This document shows, in pieces, positions 1-10,935 of a stretch of 64,000 nucleotides of DNA. The position numbers and the translations under genes are program-made. Location of the stretch: contig OZ020524.1 in the NCBI GenBank assembly GCA_963971425.1, forward strand, positions 23,303,022 through 23,367,021, given 5' to 3'. Source of the DNA: Bryoerythrophyllum caledonicum (lineage: Eukaryota > Streptophyta > Bryopsida > Pottiales > Pottiaceae). The notes beneath the pieces are model-generated. The model made no database searches, was not told where the DNA came from, and was given only the letters and a program-made list of their open reading frames with translations. How positions within the stretch are numbered: the first letter of the stretch is position 1; every line of letters starts with the position of its first letter.

Positions 1-149
1 ATATTTGGAATGAGATGACAAATCTTTTAATGTGAGGTCAAGAATTGTAGAATCAATTTGACGTGCCTTGAGCCAAGCACGTGAGACACAAGTCTTGTCA
101 GGGCGATGTCAATCGATTTCTGAATGAGGTGGGAGATCTATTATTTATT

Positions 150-1846
150 TTAGAGAGGCATTGAAAACTTCTTCACATTCCAGGTGAGGTTCATGTGTGC
201 TATAGTCGCCAACACCATGCATGTTGGAGAGGGCGGCATAGAGGATCTTTGCATTTCCAAAACGTGGAGTGGTGCGATGGGTAGTATGTAGACAAATTCT
301 TCCTTCCCAGAACTAGTACCCGACTTTTTACCTTTTAGAATTTGGTAAAAGGCAACAACTTGCATGATTGCTCAAACCTTGTCATTGATGGCCGCAACAT
401 ACAAATTATTGTTCCTTCTCTTTGACTGTTGCAACTAACTATTAATGGTTGACTCCACCAAAATACATGACGACATCTCGGCCAGTTCATATTTAAATAG
501 ATCTTGCAAGAAATACTTATGGTAAAGTTGGCACTAGATAGGACAAAGTTGACTAATAAATGTACTAGGATATAAAGGACTGCCTATAGCAACAAAGAAT
601 AATGCAATTAGATACGAATGGTAGCTCTCAAGAGAGAGTGCCATTCTCGGCACTATTTTGTTATGGACTTCATAGCACTGATAGGGGATCCGATTACCAT
701 ACAAGATACGCACAACATTCAAATTGGCTTATGCATTGTTATCCATCAATCCTTTGAAATTTGGATTTGGAATACTATGCCTACTCAAAATTGCATTCAA
801 ATTCTTTGAGAACACCTCTTGGGCTGCCACACCTTTGGACGACATATCGCAAATACCAATAGTTATGACTCGGCTGGAAGTGAAATCGTACACATGGTAG
901 GCCATAGTAGTCCAGGACTTGACGCATTTGACATGGTCAGATATTTTCTAAGCATCCAAGTCACCCTCAAGTTGCATCTACTTTACCTTTTAACCGTTTT
1001 TATTTCTACATGGCTTCATTCAATCAACCCCACTGTGAGAACCCACCTCATCTATCCTAAAAGAGAAAACCTTATCGAACTGTGTTCCTTCTTCCAGAAA
1101 ATGGTTCTTTTGGATGAAGGCCCACTTATTGGAACCTCTCATGTTGGAGATGCTATTTATTATTCCAAAATATTGCAAATATCAAAAAGTAATTACCTTG
1201 TTGCGAATATTAGAGGAAGACATATGTTTAAACATGTCCAAGACGGGGACAAGTTCCTCAAATTCAAGTGTCTTCTAGGGAACATGTTCCAGGTATAATA
1301 GTAATTCACTGAGGTACTCCTTGCTTGCTTCAGGGACAATAACTAACCTTGTCGCAAATAGAGTCATCTCTACTTGTTCGTCAATTATGGTACGGAGCTT
1401 AGTTGTGAGTCTCTATAATTTCCTTTCTTTACAACTTGACCATAGATACCGAGATGCATGCAAGCACGTGTTTAGTGGTTGTTTTCCATGTACGTAAGAG
1501 ATCCTTGTGGGGCAACTTCCAATACATGTCGGTTGAATTTGACAGAATGAAATGACAATAGTAGAATGAGGAGGAGAGTGACAATTAGGAACGAAGAGAG
1601 ATGTCGCGGTACCCTTCCATTCAATCTCATTTATAGGTGGCATGCAAAGGGAACGCCGGAGATAGTCGCAAGAACTATAGATAGTAGGCACACCGCATGT
1701 GCTCCAAATAAGCCAACGTTATAAAAAAAAAGGTAACACTCATATTCGATGTGCATCATAATTGTTTGAGTCCATGCGTAGCCGTCATCTTTCTTATCCA
1801 TTCCGTGCAGCTGCCCAACCTTGCTTGACGGCAGATACTTCTCCAA
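150..1846 (-). pseudogene. Decayed SWIM-type MULE transposase (copy A)
   Basis: Three broken minus-strand pieces line up in order with the better preserved transposase at 52072-56685. The piece at 1846-1413 matches the GMDKKHDGH, NETEWEGT and VQPTYLRTCP blocks of that protein (here GMDKKDDGY, NEIEWKGT and IQPTCIGSCP). The piece near 722 keeps NVVRILYG, which follows the second catalytic Asp. The piece at 365-150 keeps a YQILKG / GKEEF block. Many frameshifts and stops separate them, so no functional protein is possible. The gene reads toward the left end of the element. The assignment rests on within-window similarity; the MULE name comes from the DDE and SWIM features of the other copy. Confidence 0.7.
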
Positions 1847-2639
1847 TGGTGGAAGGAACTTCTATAAGAGGTCTCCGATATCGGCGTCTTCTTAGAAAGA
1901 ATAACCAGAAGATATCTGTGACATCGGCATTCTTCTTGAGGGCCCTTCATTAATATAGAAAATGAACTTTCGAAGGGGATGCCAACAACATCCCTCTAGA
2001 GGATGCCTCCAATGTTTAAAAAGGGAACCTACAAAAGAGATGCCGACATCAACACCACTTAGGAGGCTCCTTTAGGGACGGTCTACAAAGGTACCCCGTT
2101 TTTGATGTCATAGTGTGACAAAGTTGGAAAAAACACTACTTATTTCTTTTAGGGTATACAAATGAGGAAAATTATTGAATTTGAAGGAATGATTGATATT
2201 ACTAATGTATCCTGGGGTCCAAGGGAAATTTGCCATTTGTAATCAATATTTGGTTTTATTCACTAAAATCACTAAGAAATCGGGAATTCCATAAAAAATT
2301 TGAAATATTTTTTTTTCACTTTTGTTGATTGAAAGGTTAAATTAACAAGGTTGTACAAGTAGGCCTATATTTTTTTAATTAGTTCGTTGTTGAAATAACC
2401 ATCAACTCAAAATTAGGAATTTTTAGTGTCACAATGTCTCTCCTTTCTAGTTCAGCATTCCTAAACGATTCTTTGTAGAAGGGATTATGTAACAAAAAAA
2501 TGAGTCCTACATGTAAAATCAAGTTAACTTCTACCACCAACCAACCAAAATGTTAAAATTTTTCTTTTCGAATTTTCATTGAACTCTCCAATTTTGCGCA
2601 AAGATGAGTAACCTTAGCACAAAGTGACCCTTCCTATTC

Positions 2640-4480
2640 TTAAAAACAAAACCTCTAAAAGAGATGCCAACATCGGCACCTCTCTAGAAAGATCCTCCAA
2701 TGTTTAAATATGAAACTTCCAAAGGAGCTGCCGACATCATCATACTTCTAGAGGGTCCTTTCAATGTTTAAAAAGGGAACGTCCAAAAGGGCGTCGACAC
2801 TGGCACCTTTTTAGAGGCCCCCTCCAATGTTTATTAAGGGAACCTCCAAAAGAGATGCCGACATCGGCACCCCTCTAAAGGGCTCCTTGAATGTATAAAA
2901 AGGGATCTCCAAAACGGGTTCCAACGTTGGCATTCCCTGTAACTTAATTCCACGACCTAGGAAAACATAAGGGAATTCCAAAACCGTATTACATGTCACC
3001 ATCCGCCACTCTAAAGATGAGTTATCAACGGATGAAGTTTCAAATCTCATAACTTCATCCGCATATAAATCATCCGTGCAATGTCCGATGATAAAGTGTC
3101 ATACAATTTCGGAATTCTCTTGAAATTGCCAAGAGCGTGGTTGCATACTTCAGGGGGTGCCGATGTCGGCTCTCCTTTTAATGGGTCCCTTAATAAACAT
3201 GAGAGAGGCCCTATAAAAGGCAGCCGCTGTCGGCTCCCCTTTTAATGGGTCCCTAAATAAACATTAGAGGGGCCCTCTAAAGGAGTGCCAATGTTTGCGC
3301 CCCTTTTGGAAGTTCTTTTAGTAAACATTAGAGGGGCCCCCTAAAGCGGTGCGAATGTCGACCCCTCTTTTAGAGATTTCCGTTAGAAATATTAGAGGGG
3401 CCCTATAAAGTGTGGCCAATACCGGCCCCCTTTTTAAAGGTTCCTTTAGTAAACATTAGACGGGCCCTATAAAGGACGGCCGATATTGGCGCCTCTTAAA
3501 TTGGAGATTCCTGTTAGAAACATTAGAGGGACTCAATAAAGGACCGCCGATATCGGCGCCCCTATTGGAGATTCCCGTTAGAAACATTAGAGGGACCCTA
3601 TAAAGGGCGGCCAATATCCGCGCCTCTTTTGGAGGTTCCCTTAATTTACATTAGAGGGGCTCTACAAAAATAATAATAAAACTCTAGTCTCCAAAGGAGA
3701 CCGGCGTGAATATAGTGTTTGTTCATTCTCTTCACTAAGCATATGGCCATGGGACATAGGCTAGCGTAATAGAACTACTCCCCCCTCTCAAGGGTAAACA
3801 CTTTTCTACACTAAGTGCTTCCCTACACTAATTGCTTTAGAGACAACTGACATGTCATCTCCCCCAAGGGCTTTGTGGGTCCCTATACAACGAGGCCTTG
3901 GGACCCCCCACCATAATTGGGTGGACTATGGTGGTAGGCACTACGCCGGCAATAGGGCTTGAACTCACAACCACCTCACTGGTGTGCCATGACTCAAACC
4001 ACTACACCAAGGCGGTGGTGCCTTGAGGGGCTCTATAAAGAGCCGCCAATATCGGCGCCTCTTTTGGAGGTTCCCTTAGTAAACATTAGAGGGGCCTTCT
4101 AAAAGCGTGTCGATGTAGCTCCTCTTTTGGAGGTTCCCACAATAAACATTGGAAGGGCCTTCTAAAGAGGTGCCAATGTCAATACCTCTTCTAGAAGTAC
4201 TTGTTCTAAACATTGGAGGGGTCCTCAGAAGAAGTGTCAATGTCGCCATCTATTTTTAAGGTTCTTTTTTTTTGGGGGACCCTGTGGAGAGGTGTTGTTG
4301 TTGGCACCGTCTTTAGAGGTTTGCGTTTTGGAGATAGGAAAGGCCTTGCAATGGGATTTTCATGTCGGAGGCTCATTTGGAGGTTGCTTTTTTGAACATT
4401 GAGGTTACAATTTAGAAGGGTGCGGATGTTGGCACCTTCTTTGAAATTCTTTAAAGAATAATAAGAGGGCCCTTTAGAGA
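2640..4480. repeat. ~65-70 bp minisatellite with palindromic core (copy A)
   Basis: Imperfect units repeat the pattern AACATTAGAGGGGCCC, a short spacer, a GCCGATATCGGC-type palindrome, then CCTTTTGGAGGTTCCC and similar. They run in one orientation at about 2640-2960 and in another phase and orientation from about 3150 onward, and a SINE interrupts them at 3665-4024. Single related units occur at about 1860-2080. Many units contain a self-complementary GCCGAYATCGGC core, so each could form a small hairpin. No coding potential is seen. Confidence 0.75.
3665..4024 (-). mobile_element. tRNA-derived SINE with T-rich 3' tail
   Basis: Read on the minus strand the unit starts with a tRNA-like head. 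There is an A-box-like TTGGTGTAGTGG, then about 30 bases later a B-box-like GTGAGTTCAAGCC. The minus-strand 3' end is T-rich (TTTTATTATTATTTTTG). An exact 11-bp direct repeat, GAGGGGCTCTA, flanks it at 3654-3664 and 4025-4035, as expected for a target duplication. T-rich tails are known in plant SINEs of the Au type. The SINE sits inside the minisatellite and is present in both MULE copies, so it inserted before they separated. Confidence 0.7.
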
Positions 4481-4783
4481 GGTATTGATGTCTTCATGGG
4501 ATGCTGAAGTAGCAAACTTGCAAGCGGCCGCACTATCTCCAAGCTCAGCTTCACTTGTTATCCGTTTTGATTATTGTGTGTATAGATACGTTGACAACGA
4601 GGCCGACGTAGAGTTATATATTCTTCTCTCTACATTTGGTTGTTCCGAGAAGCGGGGGTTTGCAATTTTGAACTTTATCTAATGCTCTGACTTCTCTAAT
4701 TTTATCTTCCGCTTTTTTTAGTGATTAAGTATTATCATTCTGTAATCCACTTTAAATAATACTTGTCATGCTTCTTAACCTTT

Positions 4784-5390
4784 TTAGCATTTGGAATTGC
4801 AAATTAAATAGCTATAGGCCTTTTTGACATGTACCTTTGCATATATAAGTCCTTGATGTATTTGCTTATCAAAATTGAAGTGTCCATTCTTTCCGTCCAT
4901 AATGATGATTGTGGACAAACCGTGGTGTTTAACATACCACTTGCGTGCACGCGTTTTGTTGGTGTTAAAAGTCATGGCCGTACTCCGACGCCAGATTCTT
5001 TGGTGCCAAATGATTGTTGATGCCGGTAAATTTTGTGGTCTCAAGTGACCTCGCTCCATACTTAATGCATGCATCAAAAATCTTATCAAAATGATCATCC
5101 ACAACTTCTTAAGACTCCGCTGACAATTTCTAGCAACTATTATCGTCCATTAAAGAATATCCCTCCAAGAATATACAACAGCATGAGGAACAACTCCATA
5201 CCGTCTATGGAGATGTCTGGCAAGTCCAACATGGAAGTGATTCCTTTCCGCATCTTCTGCTTAAACATGGCTTCACATACCTGCTAATACATTGAGAGAA
5301 TTCACTTGTGTGCCTTTACCAAGCCTCCGTTGCATTAAATGTCACGTCTATTTTGTCTCCAACTTCCAGCTCCATTAAGACCTTGTAATG
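4784..5390 (-). pseudogene. Broken BTB/POZ-like gene fragment (copy A)
   Basis: Minus-strand reading in shifting frames gives a stretch that resembles a BTB/POZ domain. An IDVTFNATEAW-like strand is followed by an EAMFKQKMRKG segment, then LPDISIDGMELFLMLLY, which matches the usual pattern of a hydrophobic strand, an acidic turn and the FLxxLY helix. Downstream comes DDHFDKIFDACIKYGA, like the later BTB helices. The frame changes at least twice and stops are present, so it is not functional. It lies between the minisatellite and the right end of the MULE, so it may be a captured host gene fragment. Moderate confidence, based on motif pattern only. Confidence 0.45.
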
Positions 5391-7084
5391 TCGCCAAAAT
5401 AGAAGTTCTAAGCTATTTTAGCTCCCCATGTCAATCAGCTCTATTATGTTCAAATTCAGCCCCAATTGCTCCATCTTGTCTGCAACGTCCATAGTTCTAT
5501 CATTAGATTCTGTCCTGATGCCGAGTACAAAGAACTTTGGTCGTTCTAAAGAAATGGAACCAGAGCTCTCATATCCTCCTATTCACTCTCGTCCCGTACC
5601 ATTAATCAAAAGTTGCCCTCACGACTCACAACTTTTAGAACCATTATGTTACTTTGAGAATGACTACAAGTTCTAAGACTTGGTTCGAATTTCTTTTATC
5701 AAGTCCTCCTACACTACAAGAATAGGCCAACTCGGTACCCGTAGATCTACTGAACTAGCCATGACGCTGCCTCCGAGATTGTCGCACCATTTTTTCCGCT
5801 CATTGTGTCATCCACATTGCTAGCACGGTGTCTAGAGAGTGTTTACCGTATTATATGCTTACCTTCTTGTATGTTTACGCATTGTCCATAGCGCGTGTTT
5901 ACCGCATTATGTGCTTGACGTGTTAACCACTATGTATGAGGTAAGCTTCATATTTATTGGCAATTGTTCTCTGTTGAGTGTTAATTGTAACTGTATGTAC
6001 TTTTTTGCGCAAGCCGTAGAAGATAAAAATGACAATGTTTTTGGAGAGGATTCTGGAGGGGATCATTGTATGCTTCCTAGATAATTGATTGATTAACCCT
6101 CACCAACTGAACTACACCTCTCAGCGCCGCTTCTGCTAGTAGTTGTCTAAATATAATCCTTCATATTTTTTCATTCCCTCCTCACTGATGTGGTGAGGCA
6201 TTGTTTGCACAAGAAATTTAGACGTGCATGTTCCAATTCATAATGGCAGTGGTGGATCTTACAGTTGCAAATAGAATTCTTCAACCGATCCTAACACCTG
6301 CCTTTTTATTAACTACCATGTCTACTCTATCCGCAACATGTTTGCAATTCTACACTTTTCACCCTCAACATTACTACCTGCGCGGACCTAGTCCATTTGG
6401 TATATTTTTTCAAATTTTTTGCTCATTTCAAGCAATCTATGTTTTGAGGTTCCAAGTTTATAAGACCACTTACTAAAATAGATTAAGCATTCCCTACTAT
6501 CCACTTCTTCATTCAGGCTCTAATTTCTCTTCAAACAATTCAATGTGAATAATATTTGTACTTACTTACATGACATGATCATCCCATATACAATCACTTA
6601 ATAGTTGTGTATTTACTTTTCACATGTGAAAGAACCATTTATTCAAGATTTGTTTATTCTTTATGCCACCTTTAACTTCTGACTTCTTCAAGTATAACTA
6701 AGCAATGTGAGATGCCGACATGCAATACAAAAACCAGTACTTACTACATATATTTGTTTAATTATACAAGAACACAATCCACAATAGATTCCAATTTACT
6801 CTACCACAATTGAAGATCCCATGGTAACTAATTTCTTTTAAAGAGCTCCAACCATCCATGACTACAAGGTATCTAATATCATATAACCAAAAAATAATTT
6901 CTATTTTCAAATTAACTGCCCTTTGCTGCAAACTAGGTGTATAAAATTTCCAACATTAAATCAAAATCCATGGCTGTAGGGCCCTACTAGTCTACTTTAG
7001 CTTTAACTTAAACTTATCTTTTTCTTTGATTCCATCTTTTACTTTTACTTTTACAAAAAATGCACAATTTTTTACACTCTGCGC
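5391..7084. other. MULE interior without recognisable gene
   Basis: AT-rich DNA with only short spurious reading frames. The 6741-6862 part is absent from copy B, with a short ACT microhomology at the deletion borders. Near 6970 there is a CCATGGCTGTAGG motif of the type repeated near several element ends in this window. Confidence 0.6.
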
Positions 7085-7419
7085 TCGCAACCCTACACTC
7101 ACCGCTCACCGCTCAACGCACACAAAATAGCTTTGTCCTCCACGGTCATAGGGTTCCTACAACCCTCACCAAACTCACTCAGCACCCCCTTCTTAAAAAG
7201 TACCTCCCTAGATACTTTGGTATACAAACAGATAAATAAGATAATACTAGGAACCCACGGCTATAGGCCCTCAACCGTCACTTTTTACTTTAATTTTTAC
7301 TTTCTCATTTATATTATTTCCAACTTTATCAAGAACTTTTCCAAAAAATTGCCCAATTTTTTTGCTCTAGGCTCACCGCTCACTGCTCACCGCTCTAGGC
7401 ACGCAGAATAGCTTCGTCC
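7085..7419. repeat. Right terminus of MULE copy A, doubled
   Basis: Two terminus-like blocks lie about 272 bp apart. The inner one, about 7085-7139, reads CTCACCGCTCACCGCTCAACG followed by a CACAAAATAGCTTTGTCC-type end. The outer one, about 7372-7419, has three CACCGCT/CACTGCT units and ends in GCACGCAGAATAGCTTCG. Between them sit inverted copies of a CCTATAGCCGTGG-like motif (near 7140 and 7255). The outer block is the true end judging by copy B. The inner one may be an older or duplicated end. Confidence 0.7.
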
Positions 7420-7907
7420 GTCATCTACTCACCTTCGTACCTCTAATCGCTTCTCTATAAAATATTGACTCTTCTCTTGTACTCATGCGCTTCGCCTCCC
7501 ACCAGGTCTTCTCTCTGCCTTCGGTCTTCTGAGCTCGTTTTCCGCTTGGGTCTTCAATTGGAGTCGCTTACGCTATTGTTTTCCTTGGCTCGTGGCTTCT
7601 TCTCCCCAACGCTTGACCTTCCACGATGTATGTTGTAGTGACCTCTGTTTGTTGTTGTCTTTTGCACTTTCTGCTCAACTTGGGCTCTTGTCCTTAGAAT
7701 TATTGGACACTCTCTGCTTCGGCACTCTCTACACTCTCATGTAGACAACAACATTGGCAATATGTTTTGTCTGGTCTTGCAGTCTTTGAGGTGCTCCGCA
7801 CTCTTTGTTCCTCCTGCACTTTCTGTAACTAATGTACATCTTCTTAGTGAGCTGCTACGTTGTTGGATATCTGCAGTGCTACTAGTCATAGGGACATAGC
7901 CTTTAGA
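7420..7907. other. Unassigned DNA right of MULE copy A
   Basis: A TATAAAATA sequence at about 7456 is followed by pyrimidine-rich sequence. It may be part of the 5' region of the adjacent retrotransposon, but no boundary can be shown. No convincing coding region is present. Confidence 0.4.
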
Positions 7908-8072
7908 ACATTCTAGATTAAAATCTTTAGAATTTTCTAGAATCAAGTTTCTAGAACCATCTAGAAGCATCTTTGGAACTTTCTAGAAATATCTTTGGAA
8001 CTTTCTCGAAGTACCTCTGGAACCTTCTAGAAAAAAGTCTCTAGAAGCTTCCTAATCCTAGGGATATATATA
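7908..8072 (+). promoter_or_regulatory. Heat-shock-element-like cluster and TATA box
   Basis: Within about 140 bases there are eight TTCTAGAA-type matches, including TTCTAGA at 7911, TTTCTAGAATC near 7934, TTTCTAGAACC near 7948, TTTCTAGAAAT at 7980 and CCTTCTAGAAAA near 8023. A TATATATA box follows at 8065-8072. Heat-shock elements are built from alternating nTTCn and nGAAn units, which these satisfy. The cluster lies upstream of the Ty3/gypsy gag, where the 5' LTR promoter would be. No matching 3' LTR was found, so the LTR identity is inferred. Confidence 0.5.
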
Positions 8073-8739
8073 GGAGTCAAGGTTGAAGAATTCTTCAGTC
8101 TCGACAATGCACTTCTTGGAGTTCTAGCTCACCTTTCTTGGTGTCGTTTGTATACTCATCTCGTTAATCCAAGTTCTTGTTAGTTCTTGTTTTGAACTCT
8201 GTGTCGTGTAAACAAAGATTGCTAAACACAACATATCGAGAATCACAACTAACATCAAATAAATTAAAAACATACACTAAAACAAGTATACGTAGTACAC
8301 CCTCAAGGAATAGATAGCAAATCACTAAGTAGTCAAACGTCTCGCACGCCACGACGGAAGAATCAACGAGTGCAAGTACTAGTAGAAGAATGCGGAGCCT
8401 TCACTAATGAAATCACATCACTTACAAACAAAATAACTCACTAACACTCTCTAACTCACTCACAAAGCTTGACTTGACAAAGACGTCAAGTCAAGGACAA
8501 GTGCGGCGCTATACGCACACACGTGCAACCCTAAGTGGATGAAAGTCATCCATGGATGAATGGGGTGCGCTGCCATATGTCCTTAAACATAAACTAACGT
8601 AGATTAGACTAATCTAACCTACGCTAACACCACGAGATGTGGTGTGGTCCTCGACGCCACATCCCATGACAAGAAGCTATTCTTCTGGTTTGACAAGACA
8701 TAGTGGTTCAACAACAAAATGAGCCTCGAGTTAGTCTTA

Positions 8740-10464
8740 TGGACAAGTTCAATGGTACACGTGCCAAGTTTCAAGATTTTGTCAATTAAATTCGATTGAT
8801 AACAGTTTTACAGCCCAAATGCTACCCGACGGAGGAGTCACGTGTTGGATTGGTTGAAACCTTGCTAACAAGACGAGCTCTATTGTGGTTTGCTCTATTG
8901 TTCAAGAAATAATCACCAATTCTGAACAACTTTGAGACATTTTTGGAGGCGTTTGCGGAAGCGTTTGGCGAACATGACAAGGCTCGTTAGGCCACAACAA
9001 AGATTCGATTGCTACGGCAAGGGACGCGATCTCAATCAGCCTATGCATTAGATTTCACGCAATTAATATGGGACATCAACTGGGATAAAGAAGCATTGAT
9101 GAATCAATTTTATTGGGGGTTACCCCCTAAATTTCCAAGAGTCCGCTCGGGGGACTGTAGAAGGTTCGGGCAGGTTCCTATGGTATGATTTTATAACAAT
9201 TTGCTTTGATATTTTTAATGTAGATGGACATTACTAAAAGATTTGTGTGAGTCCAATTTTTTCCTAAATCCGACATTTGATGAAAAAGTTAAAGGATTTT
9301 GAAATTCAAATGGGTAGAGTAGGCACGTCGGGCAACTACAAAAACTTTTGCTAGGACACTCTATTGAATGTGGGATTTTCAATACTAGAAAGTAATATTT
9401 TTTCCTTCCAAGTTTTCAAAAAAATCTCTTGTCTTTAGTGAAAAAAAGCATATAAATCCAAGTCAATCATTTTCACACATTATTGCACTTTATCGGGCAA
9501 GGTACCAAAAACTTCTTCTTTTTCACATAAAACTTTGACATCATCATATTTTTTACTTTTTTTTCCCCGCAAAATTATGTGGTATAAACCTTCATATTGA
9601 CCATCCGGATTCTCATTCTAAAACATACTAAATTCACAAAAAAATATAACGCAAATTCACAATTTTTGACCCTCCACTCCTTGCACAATTTTTTTGAATA
9701 TGTTACCCCTTTTCCTACCTCTTAAAATTGGAGCACAAGGAACTATTATCATGCTTAACGTGATGGAAATGAATTTAGACCTTGTGTAGTGCAAAAATTT
9801 GACATCAAGTGAAGTCAAAGTCCGCTGATCCATGAAACGCAGGGAAGAAAATGGACCCTTTTCTCTACTTCAAACACTATGATAATTGATATTACAATCC
9901 ATGCGGTCAAACTTTATGAATTTTTTAATGTAAGATACTTAATAAGTCTTAATTGAGATCCTGCGGTTAAAACTAGAAGTAAGAGTTTTTTTGTTTCGTC
10001 CTTACTCATTGCACTAAAACAAGCAATTTTGAAGTGTTTTGGTGTGAAATTGTCAGAGAAATTTAGGGATCAAGGGACGACATAATAGATTTGTTGTTAT
10101 CTCTTCCAATCCGCAAACGCTCTATAAAGCCATCAGCCAAGCTGTAAAGTGCGATAACCGTCTATTTCAACGTCGCCGAGACCAATGCTCAAGACATCAG
10201 ACGACTCATCACGGCGCAACTATGTGGGCAAGCAGCCTAAATTCACATTCAGAGGCAGAAGACATGCAAATCGACACAACTTGTATTAGTTCTCTTACTC
10301 CAGAAGAGAAGAAACCATGTATGGAAGACGGATTGTGCTTGTATTGCATAGAAGAAGGCCACAAGATTGAAAACTGCCACAAGGTTGGAAACTGCTCCAA
10401 GAAACAAAATCAACGCACTGTCAAGACTAAAAGCGTGGTAATTCAACAAAACAAAGATGCGTAG
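8740..10464 (+). pseudogene. Ty3/gypsy gag remnant with zinc knuckle
   Basis: The first part (about 8740-9165) translates in broken frames to a retrotransposon gag pattern, with FLEAFAEAFGEHD, a RLLRQGTRSQSAYA block and a DFTQLIWDINWD block ending near FYWGLPP. The second part resumes near 10085 with a DNRLFQRRRDQ-like block. It continues into the open frame at 10222-10464, which holds a zinc knuckle of the CX2CX4HX4C form (CLYC, H, C; about 10336-10377). A ~0.9-kb repeat at 9166-10084 splits the two parts. Stops at several sites make it non-functional. Gag would form the particle in the cytoplasm and bind element RNA. Confidence 0.7.
9166..10084. repeat. ~0.9-kb dispersed repeat, copy 1 (inside gag)
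   Basis: This non-coding AT-rich segment interrupts the gag remnant. It is alignable along its length with 41615-42560 and, less completely, with 38725-39515. Shared landmarks in order are CAAATGGGKAGAG, TCACACATTRTC, CATATTGACCATYYGGATT, CTCCTTGCACA, GTCAAAGTCYGCTGATC and TTGAGATCCTRCGGT. No coding region is present. It is probably a non-autonomous transposable element. No clear terminal repeats or target duplication could be read, so boundaries are approximate. Confidence 0.65.
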
Positions 10465-10935
10465 CCACAATAGGAACCATAAGGCTAGACAATTCGATAC
10501 CCCGACAATAATCAAGTTCCTTCCTTTTTGCCCAACCTGCCCGTTGTTTTACAATTCTTTTGTCTTTAGCCCTCAAAAACTAAAAACCATAGCTTTTTTA
10601 GATTCAAGAGCATTTGCTTATTTTTAGACAAAGAATTTGCTAAGCGTCATGAGATTTGCCTAGTACGAGAATCCAAACTTGTTCACGTAGAAGTGATAGA
10701 TGGACGACCTTTATCCTCTAGAAGTGTCATCCACAAATTTGAACCAGTAAAAGTATCTTTAAGGACCATAGAAGTTATATTATTTTCAACATTAGAACTC
10801 CATCAAACCTTGTTATTCTTAGTCTTTCTTGGTTAGAAAACATAATCCATCCATAGATTGGAGATTCCAAAGGACGACATTTCTTATAGAACATCCAGAG
10901 AGTAATCTTGTTAGAAGACCCCAAATTAAAAACCC

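Larger units (their letters stand above)
1..7419. mobile_element. MULE copy A, left end outside window
   Basis: From base 1 this segment matches 22112 onward almost base for base at a constant offset of 22111. It ends at 7419 in the same kind of terminus as complete copy B: 7-bp CACCGCT-type repeats followed by GCACGCAGAATAGC and TTCGTCC. Copy B shows that about 1.66 kb of the left side lies outside the window. Copy A keeps about 122 bp near 6741-6862 that copy B lost, and it has fewer terminal repeat units (net 14 bp). It carries a decayed transposase, a minisatellite, a SINE and a broken BTB-like gene, all described separately. The family assignment rests on the homologous transposase in copy C and on the 9-bp duplication of copy B. 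The missing end prevents a target-duplication check for this copy. Confidence 0.85.

Noticed and set aside
819..1298. Longest plus-strand open frame in MULE copies A and B (159 codons, also 22930-23409)
   Set aside because: It lies opposite the decayed transposase, whose minus-strand blocks match the better copy. The plus-strand product has no recognisable domain.
3961..4024. Possible tRNA gene on the minus strand
   Set aside because: The A- and B-box-like motifs belong to a SINE head. No cloverleaf with a proper acceptor stem and anticodon loop could be formed by eye.
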